Shown here one piece after another: positions 30,788 through 39,479 of a stretch of DNA of 64,000 nucleotides (its first letter is position 1; each line of letters begins with the position of its first letter). Origin of the DNA: Catellatospora sp. IY07-71 (GTDB lineage Bacteria > Actinomycetota > Actinomycetes > Mycobacteriales > Micromonosporaceae). The position numbers and the translations under genes are program-made. The notes below the pieces were generated by a model. It made no database searches, was not told where the DNA came from, and saw nothing but the letters and a program-made list of their open reading frames with translations. Location of the stretch: NCBI RefSeq assembly GCF_018326265.1, contig NZ_AP023360.1, forward strand, positions 4,187,501-4,251,500, given 5' to 3'.

Positions 30788-33700
30788 CCCAGCACCTCCC
30801 ACAGCAGCGCCAGCTTCGGCTGCATCATCGCCAGCAGCGTCGAGTCATCCCGCTTCCCGTCACGCAGCGCCCGGTATGGCACCTCCTTGAGGACGTGCAC
30901 CGCCCCACGTACCCCGAACAGCGTCATAAGCGCCGGGTCCGGATCCGGGCCGCCGGCGATCCGGTACGCCTCGAGGAAGGTCTTGCGCAGGTGGGCCAGC
31001 TCCTCGGGCTTCAACCCCAGGTCGGCCCCGAAGTCGTGCAGTTTGATGTCGAAGTACGCCACGTCGCGTTCGGCCGCGCCGATCGGGCCGCCGTTGTCGT
31101 CCATGGAGTAGTGGAGCATCGGCAGGTCGATGACCGTCAGGCCCTGCTGCGGATGCCAGAAGAAGTTGCCTGGGTGTGCATCACCATGGGCGAGCGCCGC
31201 ACGTCCGGCCGCGCCGCCGGCAGCCGTGATCACTTCCTCGACCCGCGTCGTCAGCCCCTTCAGGTCCACGGTGTGCCTGGGCAGGTTCTCGAGGGTGTCG
31301 ACGAGCTGGCCGGTCCATTTGCGGACCACGGCTACGTGGCGGTCGAGGAAGGCACGGGCGACCGGGCCGCCGGAGCCATCGGCGGAGGTGTGCAGGTCCG
31401 CGAGCGCGGCGCCCACTCCCGCGACCGATCGCTCCAGGTGGTGGTACGCCTGCGCCCATGACGCGCCCGACGAGACGCCGACCTCGCCGAGCAGGTCGTC
31501 GACGGGCTTGCCGGGCGCGAGCGCCGAGACGATCACACCGTGCCGCTGCGGCGTCACGGCGACGCCGAGCGGGGCCGGCGTGCCGAACCGGGTGAACTCC
31601 CCGGTGCGCAGCCGTTGCAGGCCGGACAGCTCCCGGGCGAACTCCTCGGCGTCGGGGAACGCCTTGACCACGCCGATCCGGTTGCCGTCGCCGTCGTGCG
31701 CCAGCATGACCGGCGCACCGGACAGGCCCTTGGCCCCGGTCGATCCGGTGATCTCGGCGAGCCGCACGGGCTGCCCGAAGGCCGTGGCGGCGAAGTCGCC
31801 CATCGCGGGCTGCCCGTCACGGTCCACGGCGGCGGGTGTCGCGGCGAGCAGCGCGTCCACCGCGCCGTCCGGCACCCCGCCCGTGCTGTCGCGGACGGCG
31901 GTCGCCCGTTCGAGCACCGCAGCGGCCTGCTCCGTCAGGTCGGTGACGCGGCTGGTCGTGTCCCGCACGCCGCCGGTCTCTGCGCCGCCGGGCCGGACCT
32001 CGTGGGGCTGCTCGTCGGCCGGGATCGTCTGGCCGTGCTCGATGCGCCGGATCGTGTCGCGCGCGGCGACGGCCCGCTCGATCGCGGTGCGCAGCGCACC
32101 GAGTTCCTGCTCGTCGAGCTGTAGCAGACGCAGCTCGGCGGCGGCCTGACGCCGCGGCTCGGTCTCGGCCAGCAGCTGTCCGAGGTGTGCGGCGACGGCC
32201 TTCGGGCGGTCGCCGGGCGCGGCCTCGTACGCCGCCGCCAGCCGTGCCGCGCTCGCCGGAGCGCCGGGCGGCTCGGTGTGGTGCCCGGCCTCGCGATAGG
32301 CGGCGGCCCGGTCCGGCCGCAGCACCCCGGCCAGCGCCTGCTCGATCGCGGTCCACTTGCGCGCCGCCGCCTCGATGTCGGCCGGGACGGTACGCAGCCA
32401 CCGCTCGGCCTGCTCGGCGCAGTACCGGCTGTCGGCCCACTGTGCCGGGGTCCACGGGCTCCAGGCGGTGTCGAGCAGCGACCAGTCCCGGCCCAACCGC
32501 TGCGGCCAGGTGTCGAGCTCCCCGGCGGCGAGCTGCGCGACCCGGTCGGACACCGCCGAGACCGTCGCCGGGTGGTAGACCGCGACCGGTGGCGTGAGCC
32601 GGTCCTCGGGATCGGGCAGGTCCGGCCCGAACTCGACCCGGTGGATCGTGGCCAGCGGCGCCCGCAGCGGCCCGGTGTGCGGGGTGAACTCGGTGCGCGG
32701 CCGCCCGGAGGCGAACACCTGCGGCTGCCCGTCGTCGCCGAGCACCGGGTCGCGCTGCCCGTACTCCCAGGTGTCCCAGTAGAGCTGCCAGCGCACGCCC
32801 TTGTCGCCGACGTGCTCGCGGCCCTGGAAGTAGACGGTGGGCACGCCGAGCGCGATCGCGGTCTCCAGCGCGCCGCTCTCCATGCCGATCTGCACGACGT
32901 CCCGCCTGCTGTCCAGGTGGTGCAGGAACAGCGCCTGCTCGCCCTGGCCCAGCTTCGTGCCGCCGTGCCGCTCGGCGGCCCAGAACTTCCGCAGTGTCTC
33001 GGTGTCGACCCCGTCGAGCACGCCCTCGGCCTCGTACGCGGCGCGCAGCTCCGGCCGGCCGTCGAACAGGTCGTCGCCGACGAGCAGGATGCGCCGCTCC
33101 GGATCGGTTTCGCGGAGCAGTGCGACGGTCTGCCGCAGCAGCTCCGGCTTGGTGTCCATGAACGCGCCCATCGGCGCCCCGGTGCGGCGCACCCACAGCA
33201 GCGCGTAACGAGCCGGGCGGCCGTCCGGCTCGTGCCGGGCGATGACCTGGTCGGCCAGCGCGCGGGCACGGGCGTCCCGCCGCGCGCCGCGCTCGCCCTC
33301 GCCGCGCATGGCGGCGACCATGGCCGCCCGCGCCGCCGTGCCGCTGTCGCGCACGTGGGGCAGCGCGACCAGGTGGGCCCGGCGGAATTTGCTGTTCGCG
33401 TAGTGGACCTCGCGTGGCTGGTCGTCGTAGCACAGCCGGATCCGGCTCGGGTCGACGCCGAACTCGCCGATCAGCCGCTCGCGCATCTCCAGCGCGCCGG
33501 CCAGCGGGCGCACCTGCATGTCGATCGCATCGGCGGCCAGGTCGGCCGGGTCGACGGCGACCGGGTCGCGGTGGCCCTGCAGCGCACGCCACAGCACGAC
33601 CTGGTCGGCCAGCTCCCGAGTCATGCCCGCGGGCACCGGCCCGGCGTGAGCCAGGAACGGATCGGAGGGATCGTCACGGTACTGGGTGAAGAACTGGTCC

Positions 33701-36700
33701 GGCTCGTACGCGATCTCCAGCGTCGCCGCGGGGTCCAGCATCAGCGCCGTCGCGTGCACGAACAGCTCGCCGCTCTGCCACTCGTAGCAGCGCAGGTTCT
33801 TCGTGTCGAGGTCGCCGCCGACGTGGGACGGCGCGGGAGCGACCTCGCGGAACAGCTCCTCGCGCAGGTGGCGGAGCTTCTCGTCGACGGTGAGGCCGGG
33901 GCGGTCCTTCAGCTCGGCGACCAGCTCGCCCAGGCGGCCGCCCGCCAGCTCGTCCCAGGTCGCGATCTGCGCGGGGGTGGCGTACCCCGCCGACGGGCGC
34001 TGCCGCCCGGTGGCCTCGACCTGGCTGACGCCGGGATCGTCCGGGGCGGTGGCCGGTCGCGACCAGTGGCCCGGCGGCAGGCCGAGGTCGACCGGGTTGC
34101 CGTCGGACCCGATCAGCAGCATGTCCATGCGGACCGGCGCGGCCGGCAGGACGCGCCCGACCGGGGCCTCGTTGTTCTGCGCATCGACGTACACGATCTC
34201 GCCGTGCTGGTTGTGCACGGTGATGGCGTGGGAGCGGCCGAGCGGGTGCTCCACCAGGACCACCGCGACCGCGCCGTGGCCCCGGACGCGCAGCGCCTGC
34301 TCCAGGGCGCGCGTCGCCTCCCACTGGGCGATCCGGAGGTCTTCCGGTCCGCTGTAGCGGTGGTCGCCCATCAGCTGGCCGAACCTGCCGCCGGTGGCCC
34401 GCTCGATGCGCTGGGCGCCGCCCGGCTCGCCGCCGAGCGGCTGCAGGTGCGGGCTGAACGCGTCGGTGACGCGCGGGGCCGCGACGCGCGGGCGGCCGTG
34501 CAGCCAGGTGTCGATGACGGACAGCACCACGTCGGTGCAGTTGATCGCACGCGCCGGGTCGGCCCTGGGGCCGCCGTCGTTGGCCAGGCGCGGCCAGCGG
34601 CCGAACAGGTCGCTGAACCGGCGCGGCCGGCCGTTCTCGTCGCGCTCGACGGCCAGCTCGACGTCCTGCTGGTGCAGGCTCAGCGGCATGCGGTAGCCGC
34701 CGGGCACGCCGTACCGGCGGGTGTGCTCGACGGGAGGCGGCCAGCCGCCGCCGGTGGCCCGCGAGCGCGGGTCGCGGTCGTTGACCGGGCCCTCCGTCAG
34801 GTCGAACTCGACGTGTTCGCGCCTGCCGTAGCGCAGCTCCTGGAAGGCCTCGAAGTCCTCGTCGGTGATCTCGCTGCGCAGCGGATCCTCGATCGGGCCT
34901 GCGTTCAGCTCGGCGAGGCGCCTGTCGAACACGTGCTTTCCGCGTGCATAGAGCTCGTGCTGCGCGGCGGTGAGGTCGTCCTGCTCGAGCCGCGCGGAGC
35001 AGTCCGCCGACCCGTTGACGTACCGGAGCTGCACGGTGCTGGAGAGCGGGTCGAACAGGTCGCGCAGGTGCCGGACGCGGTCGACCTCCGTGTATCGCTG
35101 GTAACGCAGGCGCTCGTCCGGGTCCTCGGCCTTGCGCGGCCGGAACGGGCCACCCGCCGGCTGCCCGGTGCCCGCCGCGACGGCGGCCTCCCGGGACGAC
35201 TGCCTCGCCCGGCCAGGCCCGACGGTGACGAACGCCCCGCCGTCGCGGTGGTCGGCGTCGTCGGCGGACTGCGCCGCCGCCGGGGTGGGGGAGGCGGGCG
35301 TCGAGTAGGGCAGCCAGGACGCCCGGTCGTCGTCCACGCCGGGGTGTGCCGGCGTCGCGGGGCGGGGCGCGGTGGCGCCGGTGGTCGCAGTGGGCGCACC
35401 CGGCCCGGGGATCCCGTGCGGCAGGCCGTGGACCGGCGTGCTCGTCGCCGGTGCGGCGCCCGTGGCCGGTGCCGGATGTGCCGGGCCGTCGTCGCTCGCC
35501 GGTGCCGGCAGGTGCGGCGCGTCGGCCGTGTCCGGACGGTCGAGCACGGCACCGGCCGGGGAGGAGTCGAGCTGGAAAGCAGGCTGCGTGGGATCGAACG
35601 GAGTGAAGCCGGCGGGCTGCGTCGCGTCGCGGCCGCTCGGGGTGAAGACGTCCACCGACGTCGTGTCCGGCACGAAGGGGGGCAGGTCAGCCGGCCGCTG
35701 CGGAGGCTCGGGCGGGGAAGCGTGGTATCCCCAGCCGCCGGGGTCGGCGGGCGCGTCCGGTCGGGTCGCTCCCGCGCTCGGCTCTGCGACGAGGCCGGAC
35801 ACGCCGGACAGGCCCGTAGCCGAGCCTGCCGCCGTCTCGGCGGAAACCAGGGCGGCGGCCGGACCTGCTGCTGTCTCCGCAGTGGCCAGGGCGGTGGCCG
35901 GGCCGGTCGCCGTCTCGGCGGTGAGCGCGGCGGTCACGGACGGCGGACCGGCGTCGGGGAACGGGCTCACGCCGCCGAGGACGTCCGAGGAGCCGGTCAG
36001 TTTCAGCTCGGCACCGTGCAGGCGGCCGTCGACGACCGTCCTGGTGTCGCCGGTGACCGAGCCGACGGTCGCCGAGGTGGCCGCCATGCCCAGCGACTGC
36101 GGGCTGACGTCCTGCCCGGTGACCAGGCCGATGCTCAGCTCGGCGAGGATCTCGCCGCTCGCCCCGCGCAGCGCGTGCTCGCCGAAGTTGCCCAGGGTGG
36201 TGTCGGAGAAGCGCCGGCCGAGTCCGGTGAGCCCGCCGATCCCGCCGCCCAGCGCGCCGAGACCGGTGGACTTGGCCAGGTCGGCGCCGTCCAGACCGCC
36301 GCGGTTGCCCTCGGACACCTGGTAGAGCTGGGTGCCCAGGGCGGTGGCGCCCTCCTGGAGGCCCTCCTCCAGCGCCTCCTCGCCGAGTTCGCGTACCACC
36401 CGGTTCTTGATCCGGTCCTTGACCGCGTCATTGATCTTGTCTTTGATCCGGTCCTTGAGGCCCTTCTTGGCGGCGCGTTCCAGCAGCTCCTTGGCGGCGC
36501 GGCGGAGCGCCTGCTGGATGGCGAAGCGGGTGGCGTACATGGCGGGCGCGGCCCCGGCCATCGACGCGCCCAGCGTGACGGCGGCCGCCGCGGCGAGTGC
36601 GATCAGCTCGATGAGCAGCAGCCCGAGCTCGACGTAGAACTCGATCTTCACGCCCTCGATCTGGTTCGCCCCGGCGTCGACCTGCGTGCCGAAGTCGTCC

Positions 36701-37032
36701 AGCAGGTCGACGACCATGGCCAGCACCGCCTCCTGCCCGGCCGCGTCGTGCCCGCTGCCGACCTGCGCCCAGAGCGCGAGGATCGCGGCGGCGACCCGGC
36801 CGTCGGGGCCGCCCATCGCGGCGACCGCGGCGAGCACCGCGTCGTCGGCCTCGTCGAGCAGCGGCGTCATCTGCCGGGACGCGGCATACCAGTCGTCGGC
36901 GAGCTCGCGCATCGCGGCCTCGTCGCCCTCGGGCCAGTCGATGCCGACCACCCACTCCAGGGCGGTGCGCATCCAGTCGGGCGCGTCGAAGTAGCTCAGC
37001 GGATGCGGGATCGGTGACGGCAGCAGCGGCAT
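30775..37032 (-). CDS. Giant multi-domain polymorphic-toxin-like protein (2085 aa)
   Basis: Domains in order. Residues 1-340: CpnT/WXG100-like N-terminus (LEWVVGIDWPEGDEAAMREL) with a hydrophobic Ala/Leu segment at 135-165 and a charged helix (GLKDRIKDKINDAVKDRI). Residues 345-640: Pro/Ala/Thr linker. Residues 640-985: a Tox-PL papain-fold/glutamine-deamidase-type domain with Cys832 (INCTDVVLS), His935 (SHAITVHN) and Asp950 (VYVDAQN) as the likely triad. Residues about 1020-1500: GT-B-like region (ALLWVRRTG, RILLVGDD, IGMESGALETAIALGVPTV). Residues 1740-2085: APH/choline-kinase-like domain with Lys1790, the H1949-G-D1951-x4-N1956 motif and a metal Asp1969 (VIDLP). There is no classical signal peptide; export by a type VII-like route is inferred. 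ATG 37032 follows GGGAGG. Three potential effectors in one chain is unusual. It could instead be an intracellular signalling or modification enzyme. Confidence 0.8.
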   Translation of the reverse strand: MPLLPSPIPHPLSYFDAPDWMRTALEWVVGIDWPEGDEAAMRELADDWYAASRQMTPLLDEADDAVLAAVAAMGGPDGRVAAAILALWAQVGSGHDAAGQEAVLAMVVDLLDDFGTQVDAGANQIEGVKIEFYVELGLLLIELIALAAAAAVTLGASMAGAAPAMYATRFAIQQALRRAAKELLERAAKKGLKDRIKDKINDAVKDRIKNRVVRELGEEALEEGLQEGATALGTQLYQVSEGNRGGLDGADLAKSTGLGALGGGIGGLTGLGRRFSDTTLGNFGEHALRGASGEILAELSIGLVTGQDVSPQSLGMAATSATVGSVTGDTRTVVDGRLHGAELKLTGSSDVLGGVSPFPDAGPPSVTAALTAETATGPATALATAETAAGPAAALVSAETAAGSATGLSGVSGLVAEPSAGATRPDAPADPGGWGYHASPPEPPQRPADLPPFVPDTTSVDVFTPSGRDATQPAGFTPFDPTQPAFQLDSSPAGAVLDRPDTADAPHLPAPASDDGPAHPAPATGAAPATSTPVHGLPHGIPGPGAPTATTGATAPRPATPAHPGVDDDRASWLPYSTPASPTPAAAQSADDADHRDGGAFVTVGPGRARQSSREAAVAAGTGQPAGGPFRPRKAEDPDERLRYQRYTEVDRVRHLRDLFDPLSSTVQLRYVNGSADCSARLEQDDLTAAQHELYARGKHVFDRRLAELNAGPIEDPLRSEITDEDFEAFQELRYGRREHVEFDLTEGPVNDRDPRSRATGGGWPPPVEHTRRYGVPGGYRMPLSLHQQDVELAVERDENGRPRRFSDLFGRWPRLANDGGPRADPARAINCTDVVLSVIDTWLHGRPRVAAPRVTDAFSPHLQPLGGEPGGAQRIERATGGRFGQLMGDHRYSGPEDLRIAQWEATRALEQALRVRGHGAVAVVLVEHPLGRSHAITVHNQHGEIVYVDAQNNEAPVGRVLPAAPVRMDMLLIGSDGNPVDLGLPPGHWSRPATAPDDPGVSQVEATGRQRPSAGYATPAQIATWDELAGGRLGELVAELKDRPGLTVDEKLRHLREELFREVAPAPSHVGGDLDTKNLRCYEWQSGELFVHATALMLDPAATLEIAYEPDQFFTQYRDDPSDPFLAHAGPVPAGMTRELADQVVLWRALQGHRDPVAVDPADLAADAIDMQVRPLAGALEMRERLIGEFGVDPSRIRLCYDDQPREVHYANSKFRRAHLVALPHVRDSGTAARAAMVAAMRGEGERGARRDARARALADQVIARHEPDGRPARYALLWVRRTGAPMGAFMDTKPELLRQTVALLRETDPERRILLVGDDLFDGRPELRAAYEAEGVLDGVDTETLRKFWAAERHGGTKLGQGEQALFLHHLDSRRDVVQIGMESGALETAIALGVPTVYFQGREHVGDKGVRWQLYWDTWEYGQRDPVLGDDGQPQVFASGRPRTEFTPHTGPLRAPLATIHRVEFGPDLPDPEDRLTPPVAVYHPATVSAVSDRVAQLAAGELDTWPQRLGRDWSLLDTAWSPWTPAQWADSRYCAEQAERWLRTVPADIEAAARKWTAIEQALAGVLRPDRAAAYREAGHHTEPPGAPASAARLAAAYEAAPGDRPKAVAAHLGQLLAETEPRRQAAAELRLLQLDEQELGALRTAIERAVAARDTIRRIEHGQTIPADEQPHEVRPGGAETGGVRDTTSRVTDLTEQAAAVLERATAVRDSTGGVPDGAVDALLAATPAAVDRDGQPAMGDFAATAFGQPVRLAEITGSTGAKGLSGAPVMLAHDGDGNRIGVVKAFPDAEEFARELSGLQRLRTGEFTRFGTPAPLGVAVTPQRHGVIVSALAPGKPVDDLLGEVGVSSGASWAQAYHHLERSVAGVGAALADLHTSADGSGGPVARAFLDRHVAVVRKWTGQLVDTLENLPRHTVDLKGLTTRVEEVITAAGGAAGRAALAHGDAHPGNFFWHPQQGLTVIDLPMLHYSMDDNGGPIGAAERDVAYFDIKLHDFGADLGLKPEELAHLRKTFLEAYRIAGGPDPDPALMTLFGVRGAVHVLKEVPYRALRDGKRDDSTLLAMMQPKLALLWEVLGWNR

Positions 37033-37134
37033 GTGGCGGTCCCTCCCCAGGTGACAGGCGAAACCCTAGCCATCACCGTCCACACGCACCAGTCGTGGAT
37101 CGCATACTGTGGATAACCGACCCTGGGGAGGGAC
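37033..37134. promoter_or_regulatory. Divergent promoter with 13-bp inverted repeat
   Basis: GTCCCTCCCCAGG (37039-37051) and CCTGGGGAGGGAC (37122-37134) are perfect inverses, so each divergent gene has the same CCTGGGGAGGGAC block ahead of its start. Each contains a GGGAGG ribosome site, but identity extends well beyond it. Candidate -10 boxes are TACTGT 37105-37110 for the rightward gene and TAGGGT (reverse strand, 37068-37063) for the toxin gene. Confidence 0.65.
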
Positions 37135-38364
37135 ATGGCTACGATCGAGGACGCGTTCGCGCTGGCCGAACGCTATGCGGCGGACGCGGCGATACAGGCC
37201 GGGCGGCCGTATCGCGGCCTGGTGGAGGAGTTCGCGCACGGCTGGTGCGTGTGGACGATGCCGCAGACGCCCGGCGACGCGCCGCCCGAGCTCGGCTCCG
37301 GCGCGACGACGGTGCTGGACCGGGAGACGGGCCTGCTGGCGTTCTACCCGGCCTGGTCCACCGAGCAGATCATGGCGCAGTACGAGCCCCGCTCGGCCAC
37401 CTTCCGCAGCTGGCCGCCGGTGGCCCGGCGCGCGGACGTGCTGGCGCTGCTGCCCGGCCCGGCCCGGATCGCGATGGCGCTGACCATGGACAACGTGACG
37501 ATCGCCGCCGCCTCGGCGCGCGGCGACGCCGAGCCGGTGCACCATCCGCTGGTGAGCGGCTGGCTGGCCGCGCAGCCCGCCGGGGAGCTGGTGCGCGGCG
37601 CACACCGGCACGCCGACCTGATCCTGCTGTCGGAGGTGTTCCGGCACGCCGAACGGGCCGGGCTGACCGAAACCGGGCAGGTGTGGGACTGGCTGTTCGA
37701 CCCGCGGCCGATGAGCTACGTCCTGACCGCGAACACGCCGCGCGGCCATACGCTGCATCAGCCCTGCTGTCCGACCTGCCAGGACGCGTGGCGCTTCTTC
37801 GGCAGCAGCCTGCGCCCCTGGCAGGAGAGGATCACGCCGAAGGAGGGCCCGCTGGTCCCACCGCCGGAGCCGGGCAGGTTCGAGCCGGACGTGGCAGACG
37901 TCATCGTGCGGGCGGGCTGGGACGGCAAGGCCGCGGCCCCGGAGATCAGGGTGCCCCGGAGGCTCGGCTACCTCATCCAGGACATCGGGGGCCCGCTGAC
38001 CGCCGCGGCGACCGAGGCCGCGGCTGCCGTGCTTGCTCGATGCGGAGTGCTCGCGGTGTCCACGACCGGGCCGGGTGCGGGGTGCCGCCGCAACGCGTTC
38101 ACCACCGGCATGACCGACCACGGGCTGGTGCCGATGATGGAGGCCTGCGGGCGCCGAATAGGCGTGCCGGTGTTCCCGGTCGGCCAGGACCTCGGCTGCG
38201 GCGGTGGATCCATCGTCGTCGCCGCCGATGGCAGGCTGTTCGTGATCGACCAGGCCGGCGACTGGTATCTGGGCGACAGCATCGACGAGGCGCTGGTGAT
38301 CTTGGTGGAGGGCCGGCTGCCACGCCGGCTGCGAGCCGACGGGTCGCTGGAGGGCGCAGGCTGA
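37135..38364 (+). CDS. YrhB/Imm35-like, YwqJ-deaminase-like and SUKH-3-like fusion
   Basis: Protein of 409 residues. Residues 1-90 resemble YrhB/Imm35 immunity domains (HGWCVWTMP, then GATTVLDRETGLLAF). Residues 100-225 resemble a YwqJ-type nucleotide/nucleic-acid deaminase: HADLILLSEVF (159-169) and the zinc motif PCCPTC (210-215). The usual H/C-A-E catalytic motif reads H-A-D here, so activity is in doubt. Residues 250-400 match SUKH-3 immunity proteins (VIVRAGWDGK, GVPVFPVGQDLGCGGG, AADGRLFVIDQAGDWYLGD, then SIDEALVILVEGRLP). It is divergent from the giant toxin gene. The immunity-domain content suggests it counters toxins of this or related strains (inference). No signal peptide. ATG 37135 is set by GGGAGG 4 nt upstream. 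Confidence 0.8.
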   Translation: MATIEDAFALAERYAADAAIQAGRPYRGLVEEFAHGWCVWTMPQTPGDAPPELGSGATTVLDRETGLLAFYPAWSTEQIMAQYEPRSATFRSWPPVARRADVLALLPGPARIAMALTMDNVTIAAASARGDAEPVHHPLVSGWLAAQPAGELVRGAHRHADLILLSEVFRHAERAGLTETGQVWDWLFDPRPMSYVLTANTPRGHTLHQPCCPTCQDAWRFFGSSLRPWQERITPKEGPLVPPPEPGRFEPDVADVIVRAGWDGKAAAPEIRVPRRLGYLIQDIGGPLTAAATEAAAAVLARCGVLAVSTTGPGAGCRRNAFTTGMTDHGLVPMMEACGRRIGVPVFPVGQDLGCGGGSIVVAADGRLFVIDQAGDWYLGDSIDEALVILVEGRLPRRLRADGSLEGAG

Positions 38365-38379
38365 GGTGACCCGTTTTGA

Positions 38380-38428
38380 GATCGGCGATCGCGCCACGCC
38401 GTGCTGAGGCGTGACGGGATCGCCGATC
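38380..38428. terminator. Bidirectional terminator between convergent genes
   Basis: A 21-nt stem (19 of 21 paired; arms 38380-38400 and 38408-38428, ends GATCGGCGATC/GATCGCCGATC) with a 7-nt loop. It lies between the stop of the immunity-like gene and the stop of the leftward lysozyme-like gene. A TTTT run at 38374-38377 would serve as the U-tract complement for the leftward transcript. Confidence 0.8.
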
Positions 38429-38448
38429 CTGGGCGACGGTGGCGGGGC

Positions 38449-39297
38449 TCAGCCGAGCAGGGCCTCGACGACCTTGGTCGCGTTGTCCTCGTGCTTGGCG
38501 TACGCGTCGGGGAAGGCCGAGATCTGCACCGCCTGGGCGGCCCGGGTGAGCGACATGTCCTCCCACCCGTCGATCTCGACCAGCCGGCGGTAGAACGCGC
38601 CCGCGGCGTACGACGGCTGCATGATCTCCTCGACGCTGCCCCAGCTGCCGCTGGCGCGCTGCTGGAACAGGCCGATGGAGTCGTGGTCGGCGCCGGTGCC
38701 CTGGTGCGGGTAGTCCAGCGACTCGGGCACGACGTGGCTGGCCAGGTTGTAGAGGCGGCTCTCCTGCATGGCGGTGGCCACGCCGACGATCATCGCCCAC
38801 TTGCCCAGGCCCATGGACTGGGCTTTCTTGGCGATGGCCGCGGCGTTGTTCATCTGCCGCTGGTCCAGCCCGGCGACCGGCTTGACGATCTTCACCGTCG
38901 GCTTGGGCTTCGGTTTGGGCTTCGGCTTCGGCTTGGGCTTGACGGGAACGGGTTTCGGAGCCGGCTTCTCGGCGCGCAGGCCCGGCACGCGGTGCAGCAG
39001 CGAGCTGCTGATGGTGTCGGTGACGGAGGCGAGCGCGGGGGAGGCGGCGACGGGCGGCAGCAGCCCGGCCGCGGTCGGCGGCTCGACGACTTCGGGGCGG
39101 CCCGCGCCGGACAGCAGGGCGAAGGCGCCGATGCCGGCCAGTGCGGCGGTGGTGAGCAGCGGCGCGACGAGCCGCTGGGCCCGGGAGGGCGCCCGGCGAT
39201 GCCGGTACTGCCGCGCCCCGTCCAGGCGGTGCCGGCCGGAGGTGGGGGAGCCGGCGGTGTTGAGGTGGGGCTGGTGCTGGGGGTCGTGCGGGGGCAT
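38449..39297 (-). CDS. Membrane-anchored lysozyme/transglycosylase-like protein
   Basis: Protein of 282 residues. A basic N-terminus precedes one membrane helix (about 43-64, LVAPLLTTAALAGIGAFALL). A spacer contains eight or nine KP dipeptides in a row (about 113-134), typical of wall-spanning segments. The outer domain (145-282) looks lysozyme-like (GVATAMQESRLYNLAS, the presumed catalytic Glu in QES, then DHDSIGLFQQRASGSWG). It probably cleaves peptidoglycan outside the membrane. The ATG at 39297 has no ribosome site; TAATAT on the reverse strand ends about 7 nt upstream, so the mRNA may be leaderless. Confidence 0.8.
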   Translation of the reverse strand: MPPHDPQHQPHLNTAGSPTSGRHRLDGARQYRHRRAPSRAQRLVAPLLTTAALAGIGAFALLSGAGRPEVVEPPTAAGLLPPVAASPALASVTDTISSSLLHRVPGLRAEKPAPKPVPVKPKPKPKPKPKPKPTVKIVKPVAGLDQRQMNNAAAIAKKAQSMGLGKWAMIVGVATAMQESRLYNLASHVVPESLDYPHQGTGADHDSIGLFQQRASGSWGSVEEIMQPSYAAGAFYRRLVEIDGWEDMSLTRAAQAVQISAFPDAYAKHEDNATKVVEALLG

Positions 39298-39479
39298 TCG
39301 CCGATATTAAGAAGGCATAAGCGCAGGTAGAAGGGGTTGTTACCAGATTTCTCCTGACCTTGGGGCGATATGGTCCGAATTATTGGAACTTGTTCCCAAG
39401 ATTGTTTCTGACCTGGGCTTTCGTGACCCACTTTCGAGGACGGATGCGGGGGTGGGCCCTGGTCGGTACAGTGCCGCGA
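39298..39479. other. AT-richer divergent intergenic region
   Basis: 182 nt between the lysozyme-like gene and the next rightward gene, visibly richer in A/T than its surroundings (39298-39420). It holds the leaderless -10 candidates of both genes: TAATAT on the reverse strand near 39304-39309 and TACAGT at 39467-39472. No small gene was recognised. The unexplained AT-rich part could be a regulator-binding or riboswitch-type leader, but no fold could be assigned. Confidence 0.4.
39467..39472 (+). promoter_or_regulatory. -10 box, leaderless start of the 39480 gene
   Basis: TACAGT followed by exactly 7 nt and then GTG 39480. No ribosome site is present in between. Confidence 0.5.

Noticed and set aside
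32185-37017. 1610-codon antisense open frame over the giant toxin-like gene
   Set aside because: Mirror of a GC-rich gene with strong third-position bias; no domain, no ribosome site, and the sense strand has clear conserved motifs.
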